Positions 31,796 to 41,915 are shown, counted from the stretch's first letter. The stretch is DNA of 64,000 bases from Neobacillus soli NBRC 102451 (GCF_001591665.1 NZ_BCVI01000033.1:103344-167343), one strand, 5' to 3'. The notes: generated by a model from the sequence alone, not told the origin. A program made the numbers and translations.

Positions 31796-33208
31796 TTATT
31801 TTCGTTTTTTTATCGTAAAATTATCATCCAACAATGCCCAGTTCTGCGGGTATGGATAGCCTAATGCCCAGTAACTGACACCACGGAGGTTATATTGTTT
31901 GACCATATCAAACTTCGCTTGAGCACTTCGGGCATCTTCAAACCAAACTTCATGACCGCGGCCCTGTTCATCTGTGTAGCGGAAAAATGGAGATTGAGTT
32001 GTTGTATCATATTGAATGGAAGCTCCGTATTTTACCGCCCGTCTTACCGCTTCTTGCGGGCTAAATGTCTCGGCCTCCTGGCCCTGAACATGAGGGGTCA
32101 GCCAATCCCTTGCGTAAATTTGGAACCCTAAAAATATTTTTTCAGGCGGCATAACCGAGAGGGCATATTCGACAACCTTTCTCATTTGATTGATTGGAGA
32201 GATGGCTTGGGGCGGTCCAAGCCGGTACCCCCATTCATACGTCATAAGCACTACGAAATCGGCAATTCTTCCATGTGCCTCATAATCATGTGCCTCATAC
32301 AACAGCCCGCCTTGAGTAGCGCTCACTTTTGGTGCAAGGGCAGTGGAGACAAAATACCCTTTTGGATGCAAACGGTCAACAGCCAGTTGAAGAAACTGAT
32401 TATAAAATTCACGATCAGCTGGTAACACATTTTCAAAATCAGTATTTAAGCCTTTATATCCTTTAGTATCCATTACCTGTAGAACGTTTGTGAGGATCTT
32501 TTCCCGTATTTCCGGGCTGGACAAAATGAGATGAGCCACATTTGATCCTGCTTGAGTGGAAGTGAAATTGGTAATCGACATCATTGGTACGGCGTTTTTA
32601 GCTAAGGCTGCGCCAATCATTAATGTATCTTTAATCGGACTTAATGTTCCATCTTCCATGACTTTATAGGCAAATGGACTGAAATAAGTGAGCAGATGAC
32701 CAATGTCATTAATGGATTTGGCTCCATCTTCATCAGTTTGATACGTGTAGGCATTTACTTCAATGGCTGGTTTTGCTCTTGGGATGACCAGCTGCATCCC
32801 GGTGTTGATTTGGTTTGGATTTACTAGTTGATTTTCACTAACGATTGCCTGAACAGTGGTACCATACTGGAGAGCAATTTTCGATAAAGCTTCACCGCTT
32901 TTAACCATATGCGTTAAAGCTGGAATAAATAGAGTTGTACCGGGATATAAAAGGTTTGGGTTGGTCATGGGGTTTGCTTGGGTAATCGCCGAAATCGCCA
33001 CACCATATTTTTGTGCGATTGACCATAATGTATCCCCGTATTTAATTTGGTGAGTTGTACCGGGTTTGGGAACCACTAACGATTGCCCGACCACCAACTG
33101 ATTGGGATTTGGTAACGCATTTATTTGCACAATTTCATTCATATTCACACGATAACGACTCGCAATTTGCCACAATGTCTCTCCCCTGCTTACAACATGG
33201 ATAATCAT
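31796..33208 (-). CDS. LysM-GH18 spore cortex-type glucosaminidase (YaaH/SleL family)
   Basis: A 470-residue protein with three LysM peptidoglycan-binding repeats (about residues 2-46, 52-94 and 97-142; for example VSRGETLWQIASRYRVN and IKYGDTLWSIAQKYGVA) and a glycoside hydrolase family 18 domain. The GH18 catalytic motif is GLNTDFENV, with Glu near residue 259, and the substrate wall is in VLMTYEWGYRLGPPQAISP. There is no signal peptide, as in spore-associated YaaH and SleL, which hydrolyse spore cortex fragments during germination. Those have two LysM repeats; this one has three. ATG at 33208 follows AGGAGAAG. Single gene with its own terminator. Confidence 0.9.
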   Translation of the reverse strand: MIIHVVSRGETLWQIASRYRVNMNEIVQINALPNPNQLVVGQSLVVPKPGTTHQIKYGDTLWSIAQKYGVAISAITQANPMTNPNLLYPGTTLFIPALTHMVKSGEALSKIALQYGTTVQAIVSENQLVNPNQINTGMQLVIPRAKPAIEVNAYTYQTDEDGAKSINDIGHLLTYFSPFAYKVMEDGTLSPIKDTLMIGAALAKNAVPMMSITNFTSTQAGSNVAHLILSSPEIREKILTNVLQVMDTKGYKGLNTDFENVLPADREFYNQFLQLAVDRLHPKGYFVSTALAPKVSATQGGLLYEAHDYEAHGRIADFVVLMTYEWGYRLGPPQAISPINQMRKVVEYALSVMPPEKIFLGFQIYARDWLTPHVQGQEAETFSPQEAVRRAVKYGASIQYDTTTQSPFFRYTDEQGRGHEVWFEDARSAQAKFDMVKQYNLRGVSYWALGYPYPQNWALLDDNFTIKKRK

Positions 33209-33286
33209 CCGTATCTTCTCCTAGGCAATTTTTTCAATAATGTACTATATTCAGCTATGGATGAAGCGTGCGACGGTGACCGCTAC

Positions 33287-33316
33287 GGTGACAGGCACCA
33301 CCCGAAATTTGTCGAA
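33287..33316. repeat. Dispersed palindromic repeat copy
   Basis: Core GGTGACAGGCACC (33287-33299) followed by the arm ACCCGAAATTTGTCGAA. Confidence 0.88.
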
Positions 33317-33339
33317 ATATGTATTTCTTAACTTGCTAG

Positions 33340-33393
33340 ATTAGGAGAAACGACCCAAAGGCGAGGGATTAATGAAACGGTTTCTCATCTAAT
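33340..33393 (+). other. Possible structured RNA element in the leader of the nucleotidase gene
   Basis: ATTAG plus GAGAAAC (33340-33351) pairs with GTTTCTC, a 2-nt bulge and CTAAT (33380-33393). The 28-nt interior holds CCC/GGG pairing. No T run follows, so it is not a simple terminator. It does not match any riboswitch class I know. Confidence 0.4.
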
Positions 33394-33629
33394 ATATGGG
33401 TATTTTATCTATTTTATTTATTTATATATAGGTCATTAGACCTAAAATAAATAAATATTGTGTAAATATTAAATAGATTAATTGAAACATGTAGAATTAC
33501 GGCGAAATAAGTTATAAACTAAAATAGTAATCTATAACATCTGGAAAGTGAGGGGTGAGTTGGAAGAATTGGAATTCTTCATGTTGGCAGTAAGTGTTAA
33601 ACATTCTTAATTTTGGAGGGAATTCATCC

Positions 33630-36600
33630 GTGACTAAAAGTTTAAACAGATCTAAAAAGTGGATCAGCCTGGTATTGACAGCCATTATGCTGTTAGCGAT
33701 GGTGGTACCGCTCAATGTAAGCGCGGCCACCGAGTCAGTGTCTTTGGCGAAGTGGGATTTTAATAAAGGTAATCTCGAAGCAACATCCGGACTAGATGCA
33801 AACGTAGGCAAAACATTGTCTATAACGGGTGCGAAACTTGAAGCAGCCTATGTGGGGGGACCTGGTGCATTTAAAGTCCCTAGCTCTACAACATGGACAG
33901 TGAATCCTTCATTTTGGAAGGTGTCCATATCAACAAAGGGCTATCAAAATATAACTCTATCATCAAAACAATATGGTTCTGGTACGGGACCAAAAGATTT
34001 CAAAGTTCAATATAGTTTAGACGATTCCACTTGGGTGGATGTTCCAGGTGCTGCTGTAACGGTTGCAGGTAACTGGACTAGTGGAGTTTTAGCAAATGTA
34101 GCATTACCGAAAGAAACAAATGATAAAGACTTAGTCCAAGTAAGATGGATTAAAAGCTCAGAAACTTCGATCAGTGGAGGTACAGTTGCAGCTGGCGGGA
34201 CGGACCGCATGGGTGAAATCGAGTTTAAAGCCGAAGCAGCAGCACCTCAAGAACCGCAGCCGGATCCAAATGCAGTACCTGGAAAAGGAACGCTGGTAGC
34301 GGGCGATGAGCCTCTAGCAAACATAACATTTAGCTTTATGAATACTACTACAAACCAATGGCATGACTATACATCTGATAAAAATGGTGTGTTTACTCAC
34401 AATCTAGCAGATGGTACTTACAAAGTAGAAGGAATTTGGGTTGCACCTACATGGTATCCACTTGGAAAAACCATTACGATTAAAAATGGATTAGTAGATG
34501 GATTACATGAATTAACAATTGATGCACTCAATCCAGCTGAAGGAACTTGGAATGTAACTGGATTTGTTAAAAATGGTGCACAAGCATTAGCACAGCTTCC
34601 ATTTAGTGTACATAGTACAGATGGAAAATGGTATGATGCTACAACTGATAAAAATGGTAAATTCAACTTTAAGTTAGCTGATGGAAGCTACCAAGTAGAT
34701 GGTATTTGGGATGCTGCAGCTGGAAAATGGTATGTGCTCAATCAAGCGTTCACAATGAAGGACGGAAAACTTGAAGGGGCAACTGAATTAAAAATTGATA
34801 TTGCTGGCGTTTTCAATGTGACTGGAAAACTAACTAAAGGAACATCAGCATTAAGTAATACTGTTTTCAGTCTCCACACAAAATCTGGCGAAGTGAATTG
34901 GTATGACGCTAAAACAGATACAAACGGAAACTTTGAATTAAGAATGCCAAATGGCTCTTACACTATTGATGGGATTTGGGATAGTGCCGCAGGCAAATGG
35001 TACGAGCTTAAAAAAGACTTTACAGTTACTGGATCATTACAATTAAACATTGACATTCTTAAAGATGGAACTGGCGTCATTTCACCGAACGTAACCGGTG
35101 TATTAAAGAAGGGTAACGAAGCGCTAGCTAACGTTACATTCAGTGTTCGCACTGCTGATAAAGAAAAATGGTATGACATCAAAACAGATACAAATGGTAT
35201 TTACAGCACAACATTACCAAACGGAAGCTATGTGCTGGAGGGTATTTGGCTTAGCACGGAAGGTAAATGGTACGAATTAAATAAAGAATTTACCGTAAAT
35301 GGTACAAAAGAATTCAATATCGATGTATTAGCAGGACAAGCTAACGAGAAATTTACCCTGAATGTTATGCATTCTAACGACACACACGCAAACGTGGATA
35401 ATGCGACGAATAATATTAACGTGGCGAAAAAAATGACCGCGATTAAGTCTGTTCGTGCAGAAAAACCGGAGTCATTATTACTCGATGCAGGTGATGTGTT
35501 CTCAGGAACATTGTATTTCAATGAATTTAAAGGTTTAGCAGATTTAGAGTTTATGAATTTAGCTGGCTATGATGCGATGACTTTTGGAAACCACGAGTTT
35601 GATGAGGGTACTAAAGTGTTATCTAACTTTGTCAAAGAGGCTTCTTTCCCATTTGTCAGCGCAAACGTTGACTTTACAAACGATGCTAATTTGAAATCCC
35701 GCTACCATAAGGATGTTACAACGGACAACCCTAAAGGCGGAGAAATTTATAACGGCATTATCAAAGTTGTAAATGGTGAAAAAATCGGTATCTTTGGCTT
35801 AACAACAGCTGAAACACCAACAATCTCAAGTCCTGGAGATGGCGTTGATTTCAAAAATTATCTCGAGGAAGCACGAAAATCTGTTGCTTCACTAGAAGCA
35901 CAAGGCGTTAACAAAATCATTGCCCTTACACATATTGGTTTTGATGACTCTGTTGTATGGGACAATGACTTGGAACTAGCGAAACAAGTTGAAGGTATTG
36001 ACGTCATCGTTGGCGGACACTCCCACACTAAACTTGATGCACCTGTGTTTGATAAAACGGGCGATGAACCAACAGTTATCGTTCAAGCAAATGAATACAA
36101 CAAGTTCTTAGGAACTTTAGATGTAACTTTTGACGCAGCAGGTAAAGTAATCGTTCCAGAAACAACTGGAAAACTACTTGACATTAGCAAGTATTCAGAA
36201 GATGCAGCTACACTGCAAATTCTAAACACAAAATACAAGCCAGCTGTTCAGGTAAAGGAAAATACAGTTGTTGGGACAGCAGCGGTTGCCTTAGAAGGTG
36301 GAAATCCTTTAGCACGTACAAGAGAAACAAACCTTGGTAACTTCATTACTGACGGTATGCTTGCAAAAGCTCAATCTATCAACCCTGACACTTTAATTTC
36401 CGTTCAAAATGGCGGTGGAATTCGTGTCACTCTTCCTGCTGGTAACATTACAGTAGCTGATGTATTCAAGGTTCTTCCATTCGGAAATACTTTGGGCATT
36501 ATGGATTTAAAAGGCAGTGAAATTAAAGAGGCTCTTGAATACAGCGTGAAGGATGCTCCTGCTACTGCATTTGGCGGCTTCTTACATGTATCTGGTATGA

Positions 36601-37088
36601 AATTCACGTATGACAGCTCAAAACCAGCTGGTCAAAAAATTCAAACCATTGAAGTGAAGGGTAAGGATGGAAGCTATACAGCCTTAGATCTTACTAAACA
36701 CTACTTTGTGGCAACAAACGTCTTTACAGCTAAAGGCGGCGACGGCTTCACCATGTTCGAAAAAGCTTACAAAGAAGGCCGTGTAAGTGAGCCTGGGTAT
36801 GTGGATTGGGAAATGTTTAACGACTATATCGCGGCACAACCAAACAAAACGGTTAATGCTCAGGTGGAAGGTCGTATCGTAAACGTAGTTCCACAAGTAG
36901 TTCCTGCAGCAACATTCAGCGGTACAGCAGCAAATCCGAAGGTTTATAACGGAAATGTTGTTGTCGATGTAACTGGTGTTACAAAGCTTGAATACGCAAC
37001 GGTAAAGGGCAACCTTACACTTAAAGGCAACACTGGTGTAGAACTATCCAACATCACAGTTGAAGGCGATACAAATTTCGAAGATTAA
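33630..37088 (+). CDS. Secreted multidomain 5'-nucleotidase (UshA-like)
   Basis: A 1152-residue exported enzyme that strips phosphate from nucleotides. After a signal peptide (ISLVLTAIMLLAMVVPLNVSA) come a beta-sandwich of about 180 residues, four repeats of about 85-90 residues (each with a GxxxxGxxAL start, WYDxxTDxNG and DGSY/NGSY), and the metallophosphatase domain (MHSNDTHANVDN; LLDAGDVFSG; TFGNHEFDEG; LTHIGF; GGHSHTKLD). The 5'-nucleotidase C-domain follows (NLGNFITDGM, VQNGGGIRVTLPAG, GDGFTMFEKA). It ends in a short beta-rich segment. There is no LPxTG. I chose GTG 33630 with TGGAGGGA upstream. The next gene, a secreted nuclease, would supply its nucleotides. Confidence 0.9.
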   Translation: MTKSLNRSKKWISLVLTAIMLLAMVVPLNVSAATESVSLAKWDFNKGNLEATSGLDANVGKTLSITGAKLEAAYVGGPGAFKVPSSTTWTVNPSFWKVSISTKGYQNITLSSKQYGSGTGPKDFKVQYSLDDSTWVDVPGAAVTVAGNWTSGVLANVALPKETNDKDLVQVRWIKSSETSISGGTVAAGGTDRMGEIEFKAEAAAPQEPQPDPNAVPGKGTLVAGDEPLANITFSFMNTTTNQWHDYTSDKNGVFTHNLADGTYKVEGIWVAPTWYPLGKTITIKNGLVDGLHELTIDALNPAEGTWNVTGFVKNGAQALAQLPFSVHSTDGKWYDATTDKNGKFNFKLADGSYQVDGIWDAAAGKWYVLNQAFTMKDGKLEGATELKIDIAGVFNVTGKLTKGTSALSNTVFSLHTKSGEVNWYDAKTDTNGNFELRMPNGSYTIDGIWDSAAGKWYELKKDFTVTGSLQLNIDILKDGTGVISPNVTGVLKKGNEALANVTFSVRTADKEKWYDIKTDTNGIYSTTLPNGSYVLEGIWLSTEGKWYELNKEFTVNGTKEFNIDVLAGQANEKFTLNVMHSNDTHANVDNATNNINVAKKMTAIKSVRAEKPESLLLDAGDVFSGTLYFNEFKGLADLEFMNLAGYDAMTFGNHEFDEGTKVLSNFVKEASFPFVSANVDFTNDANLKSRYHKDVTTDNPKGGEIYNGIIKVVNGEKIGIFGLTTAETPTISSPGDGVDFKNYLEEARKSVASLEAQGVNKIIALTHIGFDDSVVWDNDLELAKQVEGIDVIVGGHSHTKLDAPVFDKTGDEPTVIVQANEYNKFLGTLDVTFDAAGKVIVPETTGKLLDISKYSEDAATLQILNTKYKPAVQVKENTVVGTAAVALEGGNPLARTRETNLGNFITDGMLAKAQSINPDTLISVQNGGGIRVTLPAGNITVADVFKVLPFGNTLGIMDLKGSEIKEALEYSVKDAPATAFGGFLHVSGMKFTYDSSKPAGQKIQTIEVKGKDGSYTALDLTKHYFVATNVFTAKGGDGFTMFEKAYKEGRVSEPGYVDWEMFNDYIAAQPNKTVNAQVEGRIVNVVPQVVPAATFSGTAANPKVYNGNVVVDVTGVTKLEYATVKGNLTLKGNTGVELSNITVEGDTNFED

Positions 37089-37097
37089 GTAATACTT

Positions 37098-37132
37098 GGC
37101 AAAGCTCCTTATGAAAGCTTAGGAGCTTTGCC
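37098..37132 (+). other. Intercistronic hairpin between nucleotidase and nuclease genes
   Basis: GGCAAAGCTCCT (37098-37109) pairs perfectly with AGGAGCTTTGCC (37121-37132), but TGACAAAAC follows instead of a T run. It may stabilise or partially separate the two messages rather than terminate fully. Confidence 0.6.
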
Positions 37133-37162
37133 TGACAAAACTAGCTAGCTATGGAGGTTAAC

Positions 37163-40100
37163 ATGAATTATAAGAGCAAGAAAAAGATATTCAATGTGAC
37201 ATTAATTTTTGCCTTACTATTTAGTCTGTTCGTTCCTTTTCAAAATGTTTCAAAAGCCGCAGAGGCTATTTCCGTTGCAGAAGCCATAGCAAAAAACGCT
37301 GCCGGTGGTAAAGCGACCGTTCAAGGTTATATTGTTGCCTTTGCAACAGGAAGCAATGCAATAACGCAAGACCCGTCAAAATTCTCATCTGATTTCAACT
37401 ATTCCATCGCAGATTCACCTTCAGAAACAGATAAAGCAAAAATGCTTAATGTTCAGATTCCAACAAACTTTAGATCAACACACGGCTTACAGTCCAATCC
37501 GACGAATATTGGAAAAAAAGTTCTGATTTCTGGAGACTTATTAGCCTATAATTTAATGCCTGGATTAAAAAATGCGACAGCGATGGAATTCGTTAATGTA
37601 ACGAATCCAACGAAAGTAAGTGAAGTAACAGCGACACCTGCAGCAGGTGCTGTGGCAGCTGGAACGACAGTTACTTTAGCGACAGCAACAGCGGATGCAA
37701 AAATCTACTATACTACTAATGGCACTGAGCCAACGGCGGCAAGCACTGAATATAAAGCTCCAATTAAAGTCGATGCAGCTGTAACAATCAAAGCGGTTGC
37801 CATCAAAGCTGGTTTAGATAACAGTGATGTTGCCACATTTGCTTATACCATTTTACAAGCAAATACCATTGCAGAAGTAAGAGCTATGGATCTGCAATCG
37901 AACGTGCAAACGAGCGGTGTCGTTACTGCTGTTATAGGAAGAGCGATTTACTTCCAAGATGCGACAGCGGGAATTGTTGCGTACACACCAACTGACAGCA
38001 CAACGATTCAACCAGGGAATAAGATTACGGTATCAGGAAAATTAACAGAGTATTCAACCTTGCTTGAAATCGAAGCCAATCATGAAGATATCGTCGTAAC
38101 GGGTACAGAGGCCGTTCCGACTGCTGAACTACTTAAAGCGGCTGATTTGCAAGAAAGCAAAGAAGCGAAACTTGTAAAAGTTAAAAATGTGACAGTCGGC
38201 GCATTCTCAGGTGGTAACTTTACTGCCACAGATGCTGATGGGACAAGCTTCCAAGTTCGCCCGGCAGATGCAGCATTGCTAACAACTGGCACAACCTATG
38301 AAGAAATTAGCGGAGTTCTTAGTGCATTCAACGGAGTGTACCAATTACTACCACGTAATGCAGGCGACATTATTCAAGACTCAAGTATTGTCCAATCTGT
38401 TGTTGCTACTCCGGGTTCGGGGATGGTGAAAGCAGGTACTGAGGTAACTTTAGCAACGGGAACAGCTGGTGCCGCCGTTCATTACACTATTGATGGCAGT
38501 GAACCAACTTCAGCTAGCCTAGTATATTCGCAGCCAATCGTGATTAACAAGGCAACAACAATTAAAGCAGTTGCGGTGAAAGCAGGAATGACAAATAGTC
38601 CTGTTGCCACATTTGCTTACGTGATTCAAGATGGAGCGATCCACATCTATGATATCCAAGGTAAATCGCATACATCCCCTTATAACGGCAAAACCGTAAC
38701 AGATGTAGAGGGTGTTGTTACGTATATTGATGGAACTAGCCGCTTCTTCATCCAAGACCTTAATGGTGACGGTGATGACAGCACTTCAGATGGTATTCTA
38801 GTATTTAAATCAGCCCACGGTGTTTCCATTGGTGACGTCGTAAAGGTTACTGGTAAGGTAACAGAATATTACGGTGAAGGCTATGCTGAGAAATCTTCCA
38901 CAGATTTAACGATAACAGAAATTGAAGCGACAACGATTACGAAAAATGGAAAAGCTCCACTTCCAGCACCAATCAAACTTGGCGTAGACCGCATTGCTCC
39001 ACCGGAAATCATTGACAATGACCAATTTACTAAGTTTGATCCAGAAGAAGATGCGATTGATTTCTGGGAAAGCCTTGAAGGTATGTATGTACAAGTGGAT
39101 GACGGAAAAGTCATTGCCCTTCAAAAAGATGGATTAGTTTGGGTTGTTCCTAGTACGTATCCAACCAACATTGAGCCAGGAGGATTACGAATTACAGCAA
39201 CTAATACAAACCCAGACCGGATTGGTGTCGATGTAAGAAATGGTTCGACTGCCAATAAATCATACCGCGCAAAAATGGGCGACTATTATACGGGTGCGAT
39301 TAAAGGTATTGTCAACTACGGTTACAGTAACTTTAAGGTGATGACCCAAGAACCAAGTCTTCCAAAATTAACAGAAACACCAATCGTTCGCGCTGCAACG
39401 AAAATTACACCAGCAGCTGACAAATTAACGATTGGAACGTATAACGTTGAGAACTTCTCAACCGTTACTCCAGATGATAAAGTAACAAAAATTGGTGATG
39501 CCATTGTTAACAAAATGAAAAGTCCTGACATTATCGGATTGAACGAAATCCAAGATAATAACGGTGAAACAGACAACGGCACAGTTGATGGTGCGCAAAG
39601 TGCGCAAAAGATTATTGACAAGGTTAAATCTCTTGGCGGACCAACATACGCTTACACAGAAGTAGTGCCGGTTAACAATCAAGATGGCGGTGCACCAGGC
39701 GGGAACATTCGAGTTGCCTTCCTATATAATAAAGACCGCGTTTCGTTAACAGCAGGTGCGCAAAAAGGAACATCGACACAAGCAGTTGGCTTTGAAAATG
39801 GTAAGTTGACATTAAACCCAGGACGTATTGATCCAACAAATTCTGCGTTTAATTCAAGCCGCAAGCCGCTTGCAGCTCAATTTGATTTCCAAGGGCAAAG
39901 CATCATTGTGGTGGCTAACCACTTCAACTCTAAAGGCGGCGACCAACCGTTATTCGGGAAAACGCAGCCACCAGTATTAAGCAGTGAAATTCAACGACAT
40001 AAAATTGCAGCGATTGTTAATAACTTCGTTAAAAATGTGAAAGCAAAAGATGCAAACGCAAATGTTGTCTTACTAGGAGACTTCAATGATTTTGAATTCA

Positions 40101-41719
40101 CTAAAACGATAGAGATTGCTAAAGGGAACGAAATGACCGACATGATTGACAAGGTGCCTGCTAATCAACGTTACAATTACTCATACCAAGGTAACGCGCA
40201 AGTATTAGACCAAGTCTTAGTTACGAACAATATGGTTCCGAATACAACAATCGACATTTTGCACATTAACTCTGGTTTCATGGATGTGCATGGTCGTGCA
40301 AGTGACCATGATCCAATACTCATTCAAACACAATTAAAAGCAGCAGGCGGGGAAGTTTTACCACCAGTTACACCGCCGGCAGGAACAAAGGCTTACAACT
40401 TAAACGGATTTAAAACGAAGAAATTAACGGTAAACAATGTAGGCGCTGATATTACCGTAAGCGCAGATTCTGTTATTACAGAAGGTATTGTGTTAACAGG
40501 TTCATATGCGAAGTTAAGTGGTGCTGGCTTAAAGAACACGGTCATCACGCTTAGCCCATCCGCACAGGGAGCTGTGATTGACCTTGGCGGCAATGAGGTA
40601 AAAGAAGTCGTCATTGCGAACGCGAATATCAGTCAAATCAGAGGCGTTGAAAAGGTTCAAAAGTGGACAGTGAAGGACGGTGTCGACACATCTAAAATCA
40701 AATTTGCAAATGTTGCTGGAGAAGTTATCAACTCTCCAGTAACGGCACCACAGGTAAATCAAGCACCTGTGGTTGCGACAGCATTGCCAAATGTGTCTGT
40801 TCAAGTCGGTTCACCAGTTTCCATTAATCTAACGAACCATTTTTCCGACCCAGATGGTGATCCATTAACGTACACATCGACTGCGGGCACTGTTCAAGGA
40901 TCGACCTTAACGATTCCGACGGCAATCGAAGGAACTGTAAACGTAACAGTTACCGCAAATGACGGCACGAAAACAGTTAGTGCATCATTTACGGTAACAG
41001 TAACTGCTGCGGCTGGACCAGGGAACGATGTGGAAGCCTATTACCAGCCAGCAGCTGGAAAAACAGGGGCAGACCTAAAACTTGCCTTGCACAATATTAT
41101 AAAAACACAAAAGAAATTAACGTATGCTGCAGTAACAGAGGCATTAAAGCAAACAGATGAAGATCCGAAAAATCCAAACAATGTTATCCTGCTTTACACT
41201 GGTCGTTCGCAAGCAAAAACGACGTTCGGATCTGGTGTAAACGACTGGAATCGTGAGCATGTTTGGGCAAAGTCTCATGGCAACTTTGGAACAAGTGTAG
41301 GACCTGGTACTGATATTCACCATTTACGTCCAACAGACGCATCTGTAAACAGCACACGCGGCCATTTAGATTTTGATAACGGTGGCAAACCTCAAGGTGA
41401 GTGTGAGGGATGTTTCTATGATAGTGATTCATTTGAGCCGCCTAATCGCGTCAAAGGTGACGTTGCTAGAATGCTCATGTATATGGATGTTCGTTATGAA
41501 GGCGATGGCGGCGAACTTAACCTTGAGCTAGCTGACAAGGTTAACACGTATCCAACACCATTCCACGGGAAAAAAGCTGTACTTCTTCAATGGAGCAAAA
41601 TGGATCCACCAGATGCCTTTGAAAAGCACAGAAATGATGTGATTGAATCGATTCAAGGCAATCGCAATCCATTTATTGATCACCCTGAATGGGCAGAATC
41701 GATTTGGCCTGCAAGCTAA
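37163..41719 (+). CDS. Giant secreted nuclease: EEP-family nuclease fused to endonuclease I
   Basis: A 1518-residue exported protein. In order: signal peptide (VTLIFALLFSLFVPF), an OB-like domain, a chitobiase-C/FN3-like domain (ATATADAKIYYTTNGTEPT), an OB-fold (YhcR-like), a second such beta domain (AVHYTIDGSEPTSASLVYSQ), another OB-like domain, and an endonuclease/exonuclease/phosphatase domain at about residues 750-1060 (TIGTYNVENFS, IGLNEIQ, LLGDFNDFE, SDHDPILIQ). Then a beta-rich linker, an Ig-like repeat (DPDGDPLTY) and a C-terminal endonuclease I (Bsn/EndA type) with WNREHVWAKSHG and DIHHLRPTDASVNSTRG. Both nuclease centres look intact. ATG 37163 has GGAGGT upstream. It probably degrades extracellular DNA/RNA and feeds the adjacent 5'-nucleotidase. 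Confidence 0.9.
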   Translation: MNYKSKKKIFNVTLIFALLFSLFVPFQNVSKAAEAISVAEAIAKNAAGGKATVQGYIVAFATGSNAITQDPSKFSSDFNYSIADSPSETDKAKMLNVQIPTNFRSTHGLQSNPTNIGKKVLISGDLLAYNLMPGLKNATAMEFVNVTNPTKVSEVTATPAAGAVAAGTTVTLATATADAKIYYTTNGTEPTAASTEYKAPIKVDAAVTIKAVAIKAGLDNSDVATFAYTILQANTIAEVRAMDLQSNVQTSGVVTAVIGRAIYFQDATAGIVAYTPTDSTTIQPGNKITVSGKLTEYSTLLEIEANHEDIVVTGTEAVPTAELLKAADLQESKEAKLVKVKNVTVGAFSGGNFTATDADGTSFQVRPADAALLTTGTTYEEISGVLSAFNGVYQLLPRNAGDIIQDSSIVQSVVATPGSGMVKAGTEVTLATGTAGAAVHYTIDGSEPTSASLVYSQPIVINKATTIKAVAVKAGMTNSPVATFAYVIQDGAIHIYDIQGKSHTSPYNGKTVTDVEGVVTYIDGTSRFFIQDLNGDGDDSTSDGILVFKSAHGVSIGDVVKVTGKVTEYYGEGYAEKSSTDLTITEIEATTITKNGKAPLPAPIKLGVDRIAPPEIIDNDQFTKFDPEEDAIDFWESLEGMYVQVDDGKVIALQKDGLVWVVPSTYPTNIEPGGLRITATNTNPDRIGVDVRNGSTANKSYRAKMGDYYTGAIKGIVNYGYSNFKVMTQEPSLPKLTETPIVRAATKITPAADKLTIGTYNVENFSTVTPDDKVTKIGDAIVNKMKSPDIIGLNEIQDNNGETDNGTVDGAQSAQKIIDKVKSLGGPTYAYTEVVPVNNQDGGAPGGNIRVAFLYNKDRVSLTAGAQKGTSTQAVGFENGKLTLNPGRIDPTNSAFNSSRKPLAAQFDFQGQSIIVVANHFNSKGGDQPLFGKTQPPVLSSEIQRHKIAAIVNNFVKNVKAKDANANVVLLGDFNDFEFTKTIEIAKGNEMTDMIDKVPANQRYNYSYQGNAQVLDQVLVTNNMVPNTTIDILHINSGFMDVHGRASDHDPILIQTQLKAAGGEVLPPVTPPAGTKAYNLNGFKTKKLTVNNVGADITVSADSVITEGIVLTGSYAKLSGAGLKNTVITLSPSAQGAVIDLGGNEVKEVVIANANISQIRGVEKVQKWTVKDGVDTSKIKFANVAGEVINSPVTAPQVNQAPVVATALPNVSVQVGSPVSINLTNHFSDPDGDPLTYTSTAGTVQGSTLTIPTAIEGTVNVTVTANDGTKTVSASFTVTVTAAAGPGNDVEAYYQPAAGKTGADLKLALHNIIKTQKKLTYAAVTEALKQTDEDPKNPNNVILLYTGRSQAKTTFGSGVNDWNREHVWAKSHGNFGTSVGPGTDIHHLRPTDASVNSTRGHLDFDNGGKPQGECEGCFYDSDSFEPPNRVKGDVARMLMYMDVRYEGDGGELNLELADKVNTYPTPFHGKKAVLLQWSKMDPPDAFEKHRNDVIESIQGNRNPFIDHPEWAESIWPAS

Positions 41720-41733
41720 CTTAAGAATAGTGA

Positions 41734-41766
41734 AAAAGCATCTGTTGACATAGCAGATGCTTTTTT
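41734..41766 (+). terminator. Terminator after the nuclease gene
   Basis: AAGCATCTG (41736-41744) pairs with CAGATGCTT (41754-41762), followed by a T run. Confidence 0.9.
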
Positions 41767-41777
41767 ACGCCGTGAGC

Positions 41778-41807
41778 GGTGCCTGTCACCACCCGGATTT
41801 TGTCGAA
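41778..41807. repeat. Dispersed palindromic repeat copy
   Basis: Core GGTGCCTGTCACC (41778-41790) followed by ACCCGGATTTTGTCGAA, directly behind the terminator. Confidence 0.88.
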
Positions 41808-41915
41808 TGTTGTAATAGTGGTAGCCTACGCCATATATAGGAAGTATAATAGTTAATAATATTTAAATGAAATAGTGGGTACGCACAATAAATTTTTGCT
41901 AGGAAGGTTTTACGA

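Larger units (their letters stand above)
33209..33629. other. 421-bp divergent intergenic region
   Basis: The region separates two divergent genes and has no credible coding sequence. It holds one copy of the dispersed repeat (33287-33316), a bulged 12-bp stem (33340-33351 with 33380-33393), a small perfect hairpin (TAGGTC 33429-33434 with GACCTA 33439-33444), a very AT-rich stretch (33400-33530) and a perfect 8+2+8 palindrome (33563-33580). Promoters for both genes must lie here, but I could not identify them with confidence. Confidence 0.7.

Noticed and set aside
33400..33560. PhoP boxes upstream of the nucleotidase
   Set aside because: AT-rich TTATAA-like words are present but not the TT(A/C/T)ACA repeats with 11-bp period.
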